Positions 9,984 to 22,800 of a stretch of DNA of 64,000 nt are shown piece by piece (position 1 is the first letter of the stretch; every line of letters starts with the position of its first letter). The DNA lies in NCBI RefSeq assembly GCF_032854445.1, contig NC_088303.1:32901265-32965264 (forward strand), in the 5' to 3' direction. The notes under the pieces are model-generated. The model did not search any database. It was not told the origin of the DNA and worked only from the letters and a program-made list of their open reading frames with translations. Source of the stretch: Liolophura sinensis. Its lineage: Eukaryota > Mollusca > Polyplacophora > Chitonida > Chitonidae. A program made the position numbers and the translations under genes.

Positions 9984-12900
9984 CTTTTTGTTTACAGAAA
10001 AATAAATACACGAAGCAAGTTTATATTGTTTTTCTCTCAGTATTAAATAACGTGTTAACTCAACAATTATGGTAGGTATTCATTATTAATTATGGCTTCA
10101 TTTTCCATGGAGCTATGGCGGCGTAAAACCAGAGAGGTTGGTAGTCAAAGTTCACTCTCTTTGCGATGTTAACGGTGGACACACTCGACACTGAGTGCTG
10201 TAAACTGTGACTACCGACCACTCTGTTACATGTACTTACTTCCATAGAGAATTGGAAAGAAAACACAATCTTTTAATATCTAGACGGCACTCATATGTCC
10301 ATGGCAGAGAAGCTACCAATTTGTGTGGACTGGTTCTTGAACCCAGAAAAGCAAACTTGTCCACAGAATTTTCCCCAAATCCTTACTGTTATCGTAAAGT
10401 TTGGGTGTGTGTGGGTGGGGGGGGGGGGGGTGAGCTTGTTTTTTCTTGTATTTTCAGATGAACTATCTATGTACAACGGCTGCGACAGAAGTAGATTTGT
10501 TAAAAGCGTGGTATTTCTCTTATGGTGGCTTTCTGTTTTCCAGACACAAAGTTTTTGTTAGCTTTTTTGCGCAATGCAAAATTTGTTCAACTGGCTGCTC
10601 GGAAGAGGTTGGTGAATTTTTGGACAAGCCGGACTGAGTGCAAGGAATGGTTTCACAACATCGACGTTCTCGACCCAGTGATTGTTGAATGTATCAGATT
10701 GGGGTAAGCACAAATTGCTTTTGTCGTGTAAACGAAGGAATGCTTTCTGGCGATATTTTGGTTCAAAATTGGATATTGCCGTAAAGCTGAATAAGTTTAA
10801 TGCTTGAGTTTACAGGAGTTTTATTCCTGGAAACTAACCCATGTATACGATGTAATGGCAGTTATTTAGGGTGAAATTCATGACTTTTATCCATTTATAC
10901 TCTCAAGAAACGTTAATATTAAAGCAGTTGTACTAATGGCACCAATTTCTAAGTGTTAGAATGATAAAGCATGTTAGAACATTGTGTAAGATTATAAAAT
11001 TTACAATGTCAATGTGTAAAATTTACACAACACCTACAGAAATGTTAAACTGACATGAGATAGTGTTAAATTACATAGTTTTAGTGTTGAATTTCTAACA
11101 CTTTAGAAAGTGTAAACCTAACGTAAGAAGTACTTTCTTTCACACACCAGTGCCAAAATATTCGATTTAATATAATTAAAGCTATTTAATTATAATTATA
11201 ATGTAATTTCGGTTTTAAGAAGGTAGACTGTTCCGCCAAGTCACACACCCGAATGGCGTGGAAAAATTAATTATAGGCATTAACGAAACTCTGATTTTTG
11301 ACATATCATTCATCTTAGTGGCAGGTTCCCAGATACTGATATTGATTACTACTATTGTAGGTTTATGTCCAATGCTAAGGTACACCGTTCTAAAACTAAA
11401 CGGCTTTCTAATGTTTACAGGTCATTCATCGTTTTACCCAAGAAAAACAAGGAAGGACAAATTATCTTAATAGGAAGGACAGGTAAAAATATAAAAACTA
11501 AATGTATCCAGGAAATTGACAGTTTGTGTGTCGTCTGGGGATTTGTCAATGCCGTCATTCAAAATTTAAACCTCATCACAATGCTCTATTTCTGGAAATG
11601 AAAGATTAAATTTTTCTCCCGTAAGTTATAAACTAAGTTAAAATTTATGAAGTAATAAAAATTTTAATTTGTGGGGCTCAAATATAAGTACTTGAAATTG
11701 TGATAGAAGTCAGAAACGGCTTTGGAGTGATTCCTAGAATTACCAAGCTGTGTCACACTTTAGCCAGACTTAACCTTATTCCACGCTGCACATGCCTTTC
11801 ATGACAACCGGTAAATCATCATGGCAGTTATGGGCTTCGTGAAACCAAAACTAAGGCCCGATTGTTTAAAACTGGTATACGACTTAATACCAGATTTAAC
11901 TATTAATCCAAGTCTTAAACTTTGCCTAGAACAAAAGTGCACCAGTGCATTAAATATGAATTAAAAATCCTGTTGTTATACTTTGACTTCGGAGAACTGC
12001 AAAAGCCTCTGGGTTAGGCTTAAATTTTAAATATGAAATATGACAACATAACATTTTGGTTCAAGATCAGTGGCGTTTACTACGTTGCAATGAACATCAC
12101 TGCATTTTTTTTTACCTTATTCTGCCTAAGTCATGGTGCTAGGGGGCGTGAAATTTGCTACTATTGAATCATTCAAATGAACAGTCAGAATAAACCATAA
12201 CAGAGGTAAATTGGTAAGAGGCCGTATTTCACCGATTAAGTGTGACCATTTGCCAGCTATCTCACTGTCGTCGCTTCCCTGGTTTTACTCTCTTTGGTGT
12301 AAGCCTTTAATTATGCTAATACACTTTCAAACAACTAGGCCTAGCCGAGTACGGGCATGTATGGATGGCGGCGGTGTATTCATTCTTTACCAGGTTGCAT
12401 GGACGTAACTGGCAAGTACTCTGTGGACGACCTAATGAGATCATTTGCTCCCATGCTGGATTTTCACCTAATGGATGAAAACGCTCAAGTGAACGGCTAC
12501 GTGATAATTGAGGACATGGGAGACTTGACGATCAAACACCAAACCATGTTCGGTCTTGATACCGTAAAGAAAACGATGTCTGCTTGGATTGTGAGTATAC
12601 AAATCAACTTGAGGCTATTTTCACAAAATTTATTTCCTCATTTCATGTGTGTCATAATTTCTTTGTGTGGAAAAATAAAAACCGAAAATTTTGTGCAGGA
12701 TAAGACGCCATAAAAGTGACGTGGTTTCCAACAAAAGGCGAGGCAAAAAAAAAATGTTTTTTTTCAGCACTTTAAATCCAAGATATGTGGAATTTAAATG
12801 CCGTGTTCGTTTTGAAAACAAATACATATATTGTTTGTTAATTTCCTTTTGTGTTTTACACCCTGCCAAATAGTAACGGACACCTGTTAGAACCCACCGC

Positions 12901-15002
12901 ACTTAGTAAACCTCCTTACTTAAAGCTGCAACCCGCCAGCTTGGACCCCTGATGCCTCCCACCAATGCTTTTAGTTCAATTCCAGCTCATGCTTGTTTCC
13001 TCTCCGGCCGGAAGTGGGAAGGTCTGCAGCAACCTGCGGATGATCGTGGCTTTCCCCGGCTCTGCTCAGTTTCCTCCCACCATAATGCCTACCGCCTTCA
13101 TATAAGTGAAATATTGGTACGTATGTATTCGTAAGTGAAGTATAAGACATTTAGAGTCAATGTAGGAAATGGTAAAATGGTTGAGTAATGCATAATTATA
13201 GAAATGTTGATCTTTTTATTTTGTCTTCGTTTTCTGTTTGGTTTAGAAATCCTATCCAGCGCGGTATAAGGGCATCCACTACTATAACACCAACCCGATT
13301 TTTGACGCAATGTTTGCCATTTTCAGTCCTTTCTATCCGGAGAAACTAAAGCAGCGGGTGAGTATATACCTGATTTTGAATCATAAACGCCTCAGAACGG
13401 CTGTTAGGTGGGTTAACGAAGGCATCTTGACATTCTTATTTTGTGAAATAAAGCATGAATCACATTTATTTCTTCAGCCAGGAATATTGGTATAAAAAGT
13501 AATAATATAAAACCCGAACTGCGGTTGTCGATGCAATGTTACAGTTTCTATGAACTCTAAGGATGGCTTCATCTCAAGAGAATGCTACTCGTTAAGACGT
13601 TTACCATATTTGTATACATGTTATATTGTCTTACCCCCGACCGAGATGAAACCCCCAGGTGTAATTATTACTAAATAAATTATATTTAGTTTATAAACTG
13701 AAAGATTAGTGGTCCAGGGATTAAAACGGGATATCGTTCTGCAAGGAGCCTAACGGATCGCAATTCACCCTCGCACACGGTGACCAACTTCATCAATGCA
13801 ATATTTGTTATCTCACAGCTTCATTTTCACGGTAAGAAGTTGACGGACCTGTACCAGTATGTGGACAAGAGCTGTCTCCCGGAAGAATATTTACCTGATG
13901 ACTGCGCGGAAGCCACTGTGGGAACAGCCCAAGATTGTGTCGGTAAGACTCTTAGATCATCGGTCACGATCCGAACACATGTAGCAATCCATAATAGAGT
14001 GTTTTATAATGAATATGAACAATGAATAAGTTTAATCGCTTCGCAAGAAGAGCTTCATTTGTTTTGTTTTTTTTATTATTATTTACCTTTTATGTTTAAC
14101 ACCAAAATAAATGATTTTCCACTTTTCCACGATGGCGGTTAGTCAGGTTAATGGATGGACGACAACTGAGTGCCCACAGTAAATTACCACCATTTACCAG
14201 GTACTAGGCAATTTCAAAGCCGCTATCGGAGCAGCGAGAGCTGGGTTCGTTGGTCATTGGCCAGAGGTCGATTGCCTGCAGCGGGAACAGCGCTTTAAAT
14301 GAATGAGCAAATAACCCCTCAATCACCCCCACCCCCAAAAACCAAACCCACTCCCAAACCCTCCACATCGACCCTCCGTCCTCCTTGCAGGGCATGCTTC
14401 GCGCTCTACGCTGGTTTTACATCATGCCGCCACTAGACAAGCTTGACCTTTGGAACCTGTGCGACCAATGGAAGCTTGCTTAGGCTTAGAGACTCACCAT
14501 TTGTGTCCTCCCGCGGAACTATTTAATCGGTATTCATCGATAAAATTATTTCAGGTGTTGGTCAGAATCATGCTACATACTTAAGATAAACAGAATGCAT
14601 GTGTATAAACTATTTTTAGCAAGACTCACTTAGAGCTTTTGATATTTTATCATTTCCTGCCTCATCACAATGACCCCATTGACCTGTAAAATTTTTCTAG
14701 TGGTGGCACTGATGTAAAGCGGACGTGGAGAGCGACGCATACGCTGTAAGGAAATAAACCCCGGCCCACGCTTCACATACATGGTCCCTACTTCATTACA
14801 TGGTTCCGAATTCTAGCCGGTACCTTTATTGATGTTTCATTTTTTCTTATTTACAGAGGATTTCATTCGTAAGTTACAGCAGCCTGAGGTACGAGATTTT
14901 CTGTTACGTCTGTACAGTCCTGAGTTTGGTGTGAAGCTAGACCTTAAACCCAAAGACGACGAGCTGTTTAATGAGGCCTTCAGAAAACTCAACGTTGATT
15001 AG
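9387..15002 (+). CDS. CRAL-TRIO domain (SEC14-like) lipid-transfer protein, gene B, complete
   Basis: Seven exons: 9387-9543, 10544-10703, 11421-11482, 12394-12590, 13247-13357, 13819-13942, 14857-15002 (TAG). All junctions are GT-AG and phases are consistent, giving 957 nt and 318 aa. Residues 1-105 form the helical CRAL-TRIO N domain (ELNEDPKERESAVASFRQW; then KFLLAFLRNAKFVQLAARK). Residues about 106-270 are the lipid-binding domain: the FIVLPKKNKEGQIILIGR strand, VNGYVIIEDMGDLT, KSYPARYKGIHYYN and CLPEEYLPDD. The protein has no signal peptide or membrane segment, so it is expected to be a cytosolic carrier of a hydrophobic ligand; which one is unknown. The ATG at 9387 has G at -3. An ATG at 9382 in another frame gives an overlapping 17-codon frame that could dampen initiation. 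Length suits the alpha-TTP/clavesin group (about 280-350 aa). No lesion is seen. Confidence 0.92.
9621..9905 (+). mobile_element. S2-type SINE, diverged, in gene B intron 1
   Basis: Shares tgtcagtataatgtgacttt, tggggtgtcatgtatcatag and the cctccct(t)ggtgatcatcactaagaggtcagag-type block with copies at 24595 and 46865. A B-box-like block (ggaatcaaaccggg) is present. The actc tail is lost. Confidence 0.6.
9921..9980. repeat. (TA)n microsatellite, gene B intron 1
   Basis: About 60 bp of uninterrupted alternating T and A. Confidence 0.97.
9998..10225 (+). mobile_element. R2 dispersed repeat, copy 1 (MITE-like)
   Basis: Shares tacacgaagcaagtttatat, ctctcagtattaaataacgt and a terminal palindromic part with copies at 36175 and 46088. 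The end half has ggtagtcaaagttcactc and, inverted, aactgtgactacc, so it can fold. Non-coding. Confidence 0.7.
10948..11106. mobile_element. MITE-like palindromic element in gene B intron 2
   Basis: Terminal inverted repeats tctaagtgttagaa (10948-10961) and ttctaacactttaga (11092-11106) enclose AT-rich sequence rich in acaatgt/acattgt motifs. No coding capacity; class unknown. Confidence 0.5.
12080..12310 (+). repeat. R1 dispersed repeat in gene B intron 3
   Basis: Contains ttctgcctaagtcatggtgc, gaacagtcagaataaacc and gtgtgaccatttgccagcta in the same order as other R1 copies. It ends about 85 bp before exon 4. Confidence 0.7.
12945..13115 (+). mobile_element. S1 SINE fragment in gene B intron 4
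   Basis: Internal and 3' part of S1 (gttcaattccagctcatgct, gggaaggtctgcagcaacct, tataagtgaaatatt). The tRNA head and the final tail are missing. Confidence 0.7.
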
Positions 15003-16317
15003 CTGGGTTAAGTCCTACGGCCACGTCCACCTAGTGCGCCTGGGGCCTCGTGCACAAAGCCATCGTAGCCTAAGTTGACTGTAACTACCAAGGCAACATT
15101 TGCTTTTAACATGTGTTAACACATATGTTACATGAACTTTGCCTACGACCGCTTTGTGCAAGTGGCCCTTGGCCGTTGTGCGGAGACTGGAACTAACACA
15201 CCTCTATCAACGAGATACCCTTTCCCGCGCAGTGGCGTCTTTTGTCAAAGCTGAAGTATTCTTTTTATTGCTAATTTTGGCAGGTATTGTATTATCTTAA
15301 GTCACGTCAGATTTGTTTGTTCATACGGAGTTCAGTTCACTGGTGTTGTTTTGTAGGAGTACATTTTCTGCTTGTCTCATCGGAATATTGACTCGCAGAA
15401 ATTAATGCAACACGGAAGACACAGCACTAATGTCATCGGTACGTAAGATTTCCACAATATAAAGCATTGTTACCACCGCTTAGAAGTTATGTTTTTGCCG
15501 GAGTTTATTTGTCTCTCTGTCTGTCTGTCTGTCACCAAGATAACCAGATAAATTTGGCCAGTGCAGTAATTTGTATGAATTGTTGTGCCCAGGCTGACCG
15601 TTTGCCAAGCCAGTTAAATTTTGCTGGTGATCGGAATCTCAATCAAAGTCCAGGAATTTTTAAAATTTTTATGACAAATAGGAGAAAATTGAATGGTATA
15701 TTGCTGCGTATTTGTAGTGCCAGAATTGGTATATCTAGCTGTGGCGGGGGTTTTGTGTTCTCGAAATACCTTTTATTTGCTACATGAATAGTGCAAAGAT
15801 GTTAGTATAGGCCCTATAGACGTTTTAAAAAAAGAAAAAGAAAACTAATTCCGATTATATATCATACATGTCATATCAAAGAATATCTTTTTATAGCTTA
15901 TGGTGCTTACCAACTAAGTCCTTCGTCAATCTACCATTAATAGTGTTAATCATTAACACTTTTAAATTTCAAAAAATCCTGCATTTGCCTGGACTGTATA
16001 TATACCGCCATATCTGTGCTGATGTCTTATATTAACACCAGTTGTATATAAATCCATTAAACTTTTCTACAAAGCAATGTAGATTTCTTAGTTATAAAGA
16101 TGTATGTGCTCCAGTCGGTAAGACGCATAAGCCATCTTAGAGATGCACTGTTCCTCCATTGATGATCTCAGTGTCACTAATATCACTGGAGGTTGTAAAT
16201 CACAACTTCGGTCCTGAGTCAAGAATTACGACAAACTTACGACATACGACTATTTCAAAATCCGGGTCTTTTTCGTCACCGCTACTAATGCCGTTTAGGT
16301 GGTATTATATTAAATTT
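15003..16317. other. Intergenic B-C, left part; a short interspersed repeat candidate
   Basis: Mostly unrecognised AT-rich DNA. From about 15484 it has ttatgtttttgccggagttt followed by (tctg)n, a pattern I associate with a dispersed invertebrate non-coding repeat. The 106-codon open frame here is therefore probably not a gene. Confidence 0.35.
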
Positions 16318-16480
16318 ACATGGGTGGATTTTATTTATTTGATTTGTGTTTTAGGCCCTACCAAAAACATTTCACTTATGCGACGTCGCCAGCAGTATGG
16401 TGGGAGGAAGAGGGAGGGGGGCATTTATATTTATTTGATTGGTGTTTTACGTCGTGTTCCACAATATTTCACTCTTTATA
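16318..16480 (-). mobile_element. Two S1 SINE 3' fragments, reverse, one after the other
   Basis: 16318-16410 and 16425-16480 both begin with a tttatttgatt(t/g)gtgtttta block in reverse orientation. The second lies directly after the broken first copy, suggesting repeated insertion at the same A-rich tail. Confidence 0.6.
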
Positions 16481-16802
16481 AATGCCTTTCATAAATACAC
16501 ATGAGCAAGTTCGTCAGTTACTTTCAAAAGGTCGGTTGTTTTATCTTGAGGCACGGGTTTGCTCTAGACATAAAACTTGCTGTCGTAATGCACGTGAAAA
16601 CGCGATAGCCATTTCGTCCTCCCATAACATTTTAAGGCTTGAAATTTAATTAGATATACTCCTCATTTAAAACCCCTGTTCCGGAGTATAAGCACAAAAT
16701 GCTCGTAAATATTGCGGACTTAGTACATGTGTACTATGTATTACTTACACATTTTCTTCTATATCTATATGTCTTTTTAGACGCAACACATACATCATTT
16801 AC

Positions 16803-17060
16803 AGGCGTGTACCAAATAAAGCATTTTAGACCAGCTTCCGGTATATCAATTTTAGACGTGCCCTACGTATATAATTTTAGGCGTGTACCTTGCATATCAT
16901 TATAGTTGTGTACCACGCATATCATCATAGGTGTGTACCACGTATATGATTTTTATGCCTCTACCCTTTATATCATTTTTAGAAGGGAACCAGGCGTATC
17001 ATCTTTAGGCGTGTACCAGGTGTATCAGTATTAGGCGTATATGGCACGCGTGACATTAGT
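16803..17060 (+). repeat. Degenerate tandem repeat, about 29-bp unit, about 9 copies
   Basis: Repeated blocks of the form ttaggcgtgtaccacgtata then tcatttt with many substitutions. Confidence 0.7.
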
Positions 17061-17474
17061 CAACAGCTAACATTCCCAGAAGGAGAAAAGTCCTTATGTA
17101 ATTTAAATGAGTGTAAATGTAAAAAAGTGGATGCATGATTTCCAGGTGTCTAAAGGCATGCATTCGACAGTGATTGTATACTAACCTACATGTGTCATAA
17201 CTTGTTTTGTTGCCCCACTTAACGCAGATGGCTGTTCATTATCATTCAATGCGTGTCTACTTTGTTGGTTTTATTACAAGCTAAAGAAAACAAGATAAAA
17301 CAAAATAAAATCTTCTCCCTGGATCACCCGACACTGACGCCTACAAGAAAGACAAATGTCTTGAGCAAAGCAAATATTGTGAAACAAGCAGTAAGAAAGT
17401 CTGACATCTTCGGGGCTATACGCATGTACGTCTATCAGGTCTGTGAAGCTATCATCAAAGGAAAAGAAAGTATA

Positions 17475-17730
17475 TTTTTATATGATTGGTGTTTTACGTC
17501 GTACTCAAAAATATCTCGCTTATACGACTGCGGTCAGCACTCTGGTGGGAGGAGACCGGCCAGAGTCCGGGGGAAACCCACGACCACAAGCAGGTTGCTG
17601 TGAGATAATCCCATGTACAGCTGGAAAGGAAGCCAGCATGAGCTGGACTTGAACTCACAGCGAGAGCATTGTTGAGAGGCTATTGTGTCATTGCGCCGCG
17701 CTGGAGCGCTAACCCCCTCGGCCAAAGAAT
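17475..17730 (-). mobile_element. S1 SINE, full length, reverse orientation
   Basis: Runs from gattggtgttttacgtcgta (tail) to aaccccctcggccaaagaat (head). The body is continuous with S1 (ccagcatgagctggacttga present). Confidence 0.85.
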
Positions 17731-19854
17731 TACAAGTTAGGGTACCTTAAAGGCTATGTGAGCGATTATTGGTATCAAGGCCCCGAGTTTTATGACGACA
17801 CACTTAAGTAAGCTCTGCAAAAACTGGAACTTAAGATGCGACTCCACTGAACTCCACACTTGCGTTGGATCGTAAGCGTTCGAGTATGCGGAATAGCGAC
17901 GCTGCTCAGCTGGAATCGGCCCGAGTTGTACTCAGTCGTAGTATCCAAACAATGTCAGTGCTTGCAGCTGAGTTGAGTCGGGTGGCAAAGGTTGCTGCCA
18001 ATCCCTACTCAATTTTCAATCATGTAACACTTCATCAGTGGCAGTTGGAGAACATTTGTGCTGGTTGCTAAGAATCCCGAAAGAAAATTTCCTGTCAGCA
18101 GCCTCCAGGATGCAGTTCAACCTTGAAGTCGTATCACTTCACGAACACCCAAATGTGTCTTACAACAGCACTATAAACGTGAAGACGCTTGAATAGGAGA
18201 CTGTCTAGCATTGATGCAGAGGTTCACTTTAAGCCCAAAGTAGGTGAAACCTATGAAAAAAATGCTTCCTTTATCAACATTCTTTTTTAAATTTCTTGAC
18301 ATTTTTACTTTGAAAACTCACTGGCTGCATATCAACACGGTATTCATTTGTAGAATACTTAATGTATTGAAGTTAACGCGATATTTTTAGAACTGGCTTG
18401 TCTATGGCGTGAATTTTCCATTATTCAGAAACCGGTACGCCATTATACGCGCCCGTGGCGTTGTGAGTAGGTGTTGTATACATGACACTTCCGCAATCGT
18501 CTCGCACATTTAAAATCAATCTCGACAATTGAATCCTGTTTGCTCACTTCAGTAGGTGGCCTACTTCGATTGGATGTATGAATAAAAAATACTTCTTCAG
18601 CCATGTGTGGAAAATATATGGGACTATATGGGTCGTTTCGCTAAAAGAAAATCTGCTTCTCAGGTCACCCTATGTGTGAACACTGTATGCAGACAAGAGT
18701 GTACTATACCTTGATATTCACTACCGGATACATTTGTGCGAAGGGAGTTTCTAGTCCGTGCCGTGGCACTAGCCGTCAAGCCTGGAAATGAGGCGTCTTC
18801 ACTGACCCGGACTATTGACTATACGCCTATATCTATACACATTGATCCTGTACAGAGATCTGTTGTATCTCACGAGGGTATGTTCACATTTCGTTTTTAT
18901 TTCATTTTTTTTGTAGGCTTATGATTTTCTTCAGACATAAAGCACAGCTTGTATTTATTTATTTACTTGGCAGGCTCCTGCCAGGCCTTCCCACGTACAG
19001 CCTGAGAGCAGTTTGTATTGTGCTGTCCGTTAATCATTTGCGGTCAGATATAAGTAGTCCTATCTAAAAGCATTATTTGTCACGTTGTCCATGAGAACTA
19101 GAGAGGCCCCATTGCACGCTCCCGGTTATAATAATTTTGAGAGAAAATTTGACTATTGATTTGAAAGCATTTTTGCACTGCTATTAATGCTGGGTAAGGG
19201 TATTTTGTAAGACAGTGTTTTGATCACGGTGAAAGACCACATACCCGTTTTGACGAAGAATATTGTCCGGGTTGATGGGGACAGAGAAAAGTTGAATGAA
19301 TCAGTTTAAACCCAGTCATGGTTTTAGGTACTAAACATAACACATCTGGTGCCCGTTTCTCAAAGGTGTCACAAGTTGCGCCTGGCGCAAGGGGTGCGTC
19401 AATACATAGTGAAGATATAGGTCACCATAATGAATGCGCTAGCAGCAAATGTGCGACAGCTTTGAAAAACAGATCACAAATTATTAAAATCGTTGGGAAT
19501 CAAAATTTCTCCGGTCATCACCGGTTTTACAAGACTATGTTGACACATACGGATACATAGGGATAAAAGATCATTTGTACACATTTGTAACCTTTTGCGT
19601 TCACACACGGAACTGTTGTTTCCGCCGTTTCCACTGAATAATTCGCCGCCATTTTGATTTTTAGTAAATGCTCACATTTTTTTATCAGAAATTTGAAATC
19701 AGTTTGGCTAAACCAAACAGGGGCAATGATTTTGAGAATCATTCCTGGCAAAATAAAGTCCATGTTAGAATGTCATGAAAGGGGACGTAGATTTAAAGAT
19801 AATTTAAATTACGATTCGGAGTAGACTGAAAGTACAGTTGCGACACTTGTTACA
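17731..19854. other. Intergenic upstream of gene C
   Basis: No gene recognised. A 68-codon frame at 17865-18071 has balanced composition but no recognisable homology or splice context. A short reverse S1-like scrap (ccaggccttcccacgtacag) lies at about 18985. Confidence 0.4.
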
Positions 19855-19890
19855 GGTTTCTCAAATAGTCTGAAATACCGTCTTGAAATT
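19855..19890 (+). promoter_or_regulatory. Conserved 5' leader of genes C and D with acceptor-like ttacag
   Basis: The segment just before the ATG of gene C (ttacaggtttctcaaatag...) is matched before the ATG of gene D (29511-29550, ttacaggttcttcaaagag...). The ttacag could be the acceptor of an intron in the 5' UTR, or simply shared leader sequence. Confidence 0.4.
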
Positions 19891-22800
19891 ATGGCGAATG
19901 GCTATGTGTGCACATTGGATGAGGCAAGTCTTTTAAAGGCCGAACAAGAACTGAACGAAGACCCTCAACAGCGGATGTCTGCAGTAGAAACCTTGAGGAA
20001 ATGGCTGGAGGAGAGGATGGATTGGATACGGGTCCCGACAGGTGAGTCATTTAGTAGTGTAACAGGAATCGGACAAAAAACATAACACACATGTCTGCAG
20101 CAGAGAGGCTGAGAACGTGGCTGCACTGAGGAGAGGAAAGCTTATATTCGGGTGACAACAAGTGAGTCTCTCAGCTACAGAGGCGGAACAAGAATCGAGC
20201 AAAAAGACCTAATAGCGTTTGTCTGACACTGAGGAAATGACTGGACTAAACAGAGGGAATATTGGACAGGTACGCCTGTTAGAGCTTGGTGGAACAGAGA
20301 GTAAACCAAGAGGGCTATAAACCGCCCCTGTTCACAATAAAATGAGACGATAAGAACATTAGTGAAGAAGAGAGAGTATTCGAACAGCGTACCAAAAGGT
20401 GAGCCTGAGGAACAGGAAGTAAACGACAAGGCGTAACAGCGCATGTCAGCAGCAGACACAATAGCGGTAGAAAAGAAGAATTTGGATTCGGCTTTCAATT
20501 AAGTCTCTTAGAGGCTGAACAGGAATCGAACAAAGTTGCCCAACAGCACATGACTGTCGTTGAAATCAGATGTAGAGAGGAGAGAATGGTTTCAGATAAT
20601 AGGGAACGATTCTGCGCAGTAGCTGTAATCGACACTTACTCTTCCAGCTCGAACCATTGGACTCATGCAAGTGACCCGTTCGGACGCATGAATCTATATA
20701 TGTCATAGCTTTCTCATTATTTCTAGCTGGTTCAACTGAGCCGAAGTACCTTGTTCCCTGCTGTTCTTTGTTATAGCTGTTATGGTTTTATTTGCAGATA
20801 CCTATTACTTGCTAAGTTTTCTACGCATGAAGAAGTTTAACCAGATCCTTAGCCGAGACAGTCTGGTGACGGCTTGGGAGTTACGAACTCGCTTTCCACA
20901 ATGGTACAAAGATGCGGATCCAGCCAGTTCACGAGTACAGGCTGCTTTGTCAACGGGGTAAGTAGCGCGGGTCGGGTGACCGTGGCTGGTTTGCCGTAGT
21001 TTATTTTAAAATATTAAAGGGTTAGCTGGCATTGAATAAATCAGATAATCAGTTTGTCTGCATGGCGATTCGCTAGTTACATTCGAAGTTACCACGATTC
21101 AAAAGATCTGATACAATCAAATGAATGGAGTTGAAAATTCCATTTTACCGATGGACAGGTTCATGCTGACCATTTGCCAGCTATCACATTGTCGACGCTG
21201 CTCTGGTCTTACTGTCTGTGCTATACGTTTTTAATCATATTGTTTTCCTGCATAAATCAGGAGTTTGCTGGTGGACTAAGCGTCCCAGATGTCTGATCCC
21301 GCTGAATTGTTTTTATGTGATTGTATGTTAATGTGACGACAACACAGCATTCTGAGTAACTCTACACCAGTAAGGTCTAATAAATTGCAATTAGAATCAC
21401 TGGATATTTGTTTTAACCTAATTCTGCTTAAGCCATGGTGCCAAGGGACGCGTAAATTACAAGTAATTATGCATTTAGATGAACAATTAGAATAAAACCC
21501 GGACTGAGGTAAAATGACAAGAGGCTGTATTTCACCGGTTACGTGTGATCATTTGCCAGCTATCACACCATCGTCGTTGCTCTGGTCTTACTCTCTGTGC
21601 TGTGCGTCCTTAACAATATACTAGATTTGTTTTAACGCCTAAAATCTTAACTGAGGTAAACTGACAAGAGGCTGTATTTCACCGGTTACTTGTGATCATT
21701 TGCCAGCTATCACACCATCGTCGTTGCTCTGGTCTTACTCTCTGTGCTGTGCGTCCTTAACAATATACTAGATTTGTTTTAACGCCTAAAATCTTAACTG
21801 AGGTAAATTGACAAGAGGCTGTATTTCACCGGTTACTTGTGATCATTTGCCAGCTATCACACCATCGTCGTTGCTCTGGCCTTACTCTGTGTGCTGTACG
21901 TCCTTAACAATATACTAGATTTGTTTTAACGCCTAAAATCTTAACTGAGGTAAATTGACAAGAGGCTGTATTTCACCGGTTACGTGTGATCATTTGCCAG
22001 CTATCACACCATGGTCGTTGCTCTGGTCTTACTCTCTGTGCTGTACGTCCTTAACAATATACTAGATTTGTTTTAACGCCTAAAATCTTAACTGAGGTAA
22101 ATTGACAAGAGGCTGTATTTCACCGGTTACTTGTGATCATTTGCCAGCTATCACACCATCGTCGTTGCTCTGGTCTTACTCTGTGTGCTGTACGTCCTTA
22201 ACAATATACTAGATTTGTTTTAACGCCTAAAATCTTAACTGAGGTAAATTGACAAGAGGCTGTATTTCACCGGTTACTTGTGATCATTTGCCAGCTATCA
22301 CACCATCGTCGTTGCTCTGGTCTTACTCTCTGTGCTGTGCGTCCTTAACAATATACTAGATTTGTTTTAACGCCTAAAATCTTAACTGAGGTAAATTGAC
22401 AAGAGGCTGTATTTCACCGGTTACGTGTGATCATTTGCCAGCTATCACACCATCGTCGTTGCTCTGGTCTTACTCTGTGTGCTGTGCGTCCTTAACAATA
22501 TACTAGATTTGTTTTAACGCCTAAAATCTTAACTGAGGTAAATTGACAAAAGGCTGTATTTCAACGGTTACGTGTGATCATTTGCCAGTTATGACACTGT
22601 CGACGCTGCTCTTGTTTTCCTCTCTGTGCTGTACGTTTTAATTACATTAATAGACGATGTTAACTTCTCACTTAATGACATGACTGAGATGAACAATAGA
22701 AATTGCTATAAAACGTGGGGTTGTATCTGATCTTTTTCCACCCCTCAAAGATTATCATCTGTAAATACTTGATTGGTGTTTGATACGCCGTAGTCAAGAA

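Noticed and set aside
15467..15787. 106-codon open frame with an apparently hydrophobic N-terminus
   Set aside because: It opens in a (tctg)n-containing segment that looks like a dispersed non-coding repeat. There is no recognisable domain and no splice context.
17865..18071. 68-codon frame with balanced codons upstream of gene C
   Set aside because: Could be a scrap of a coding exon, but I recognise no family and see no clear acceptor or donor. Not called.
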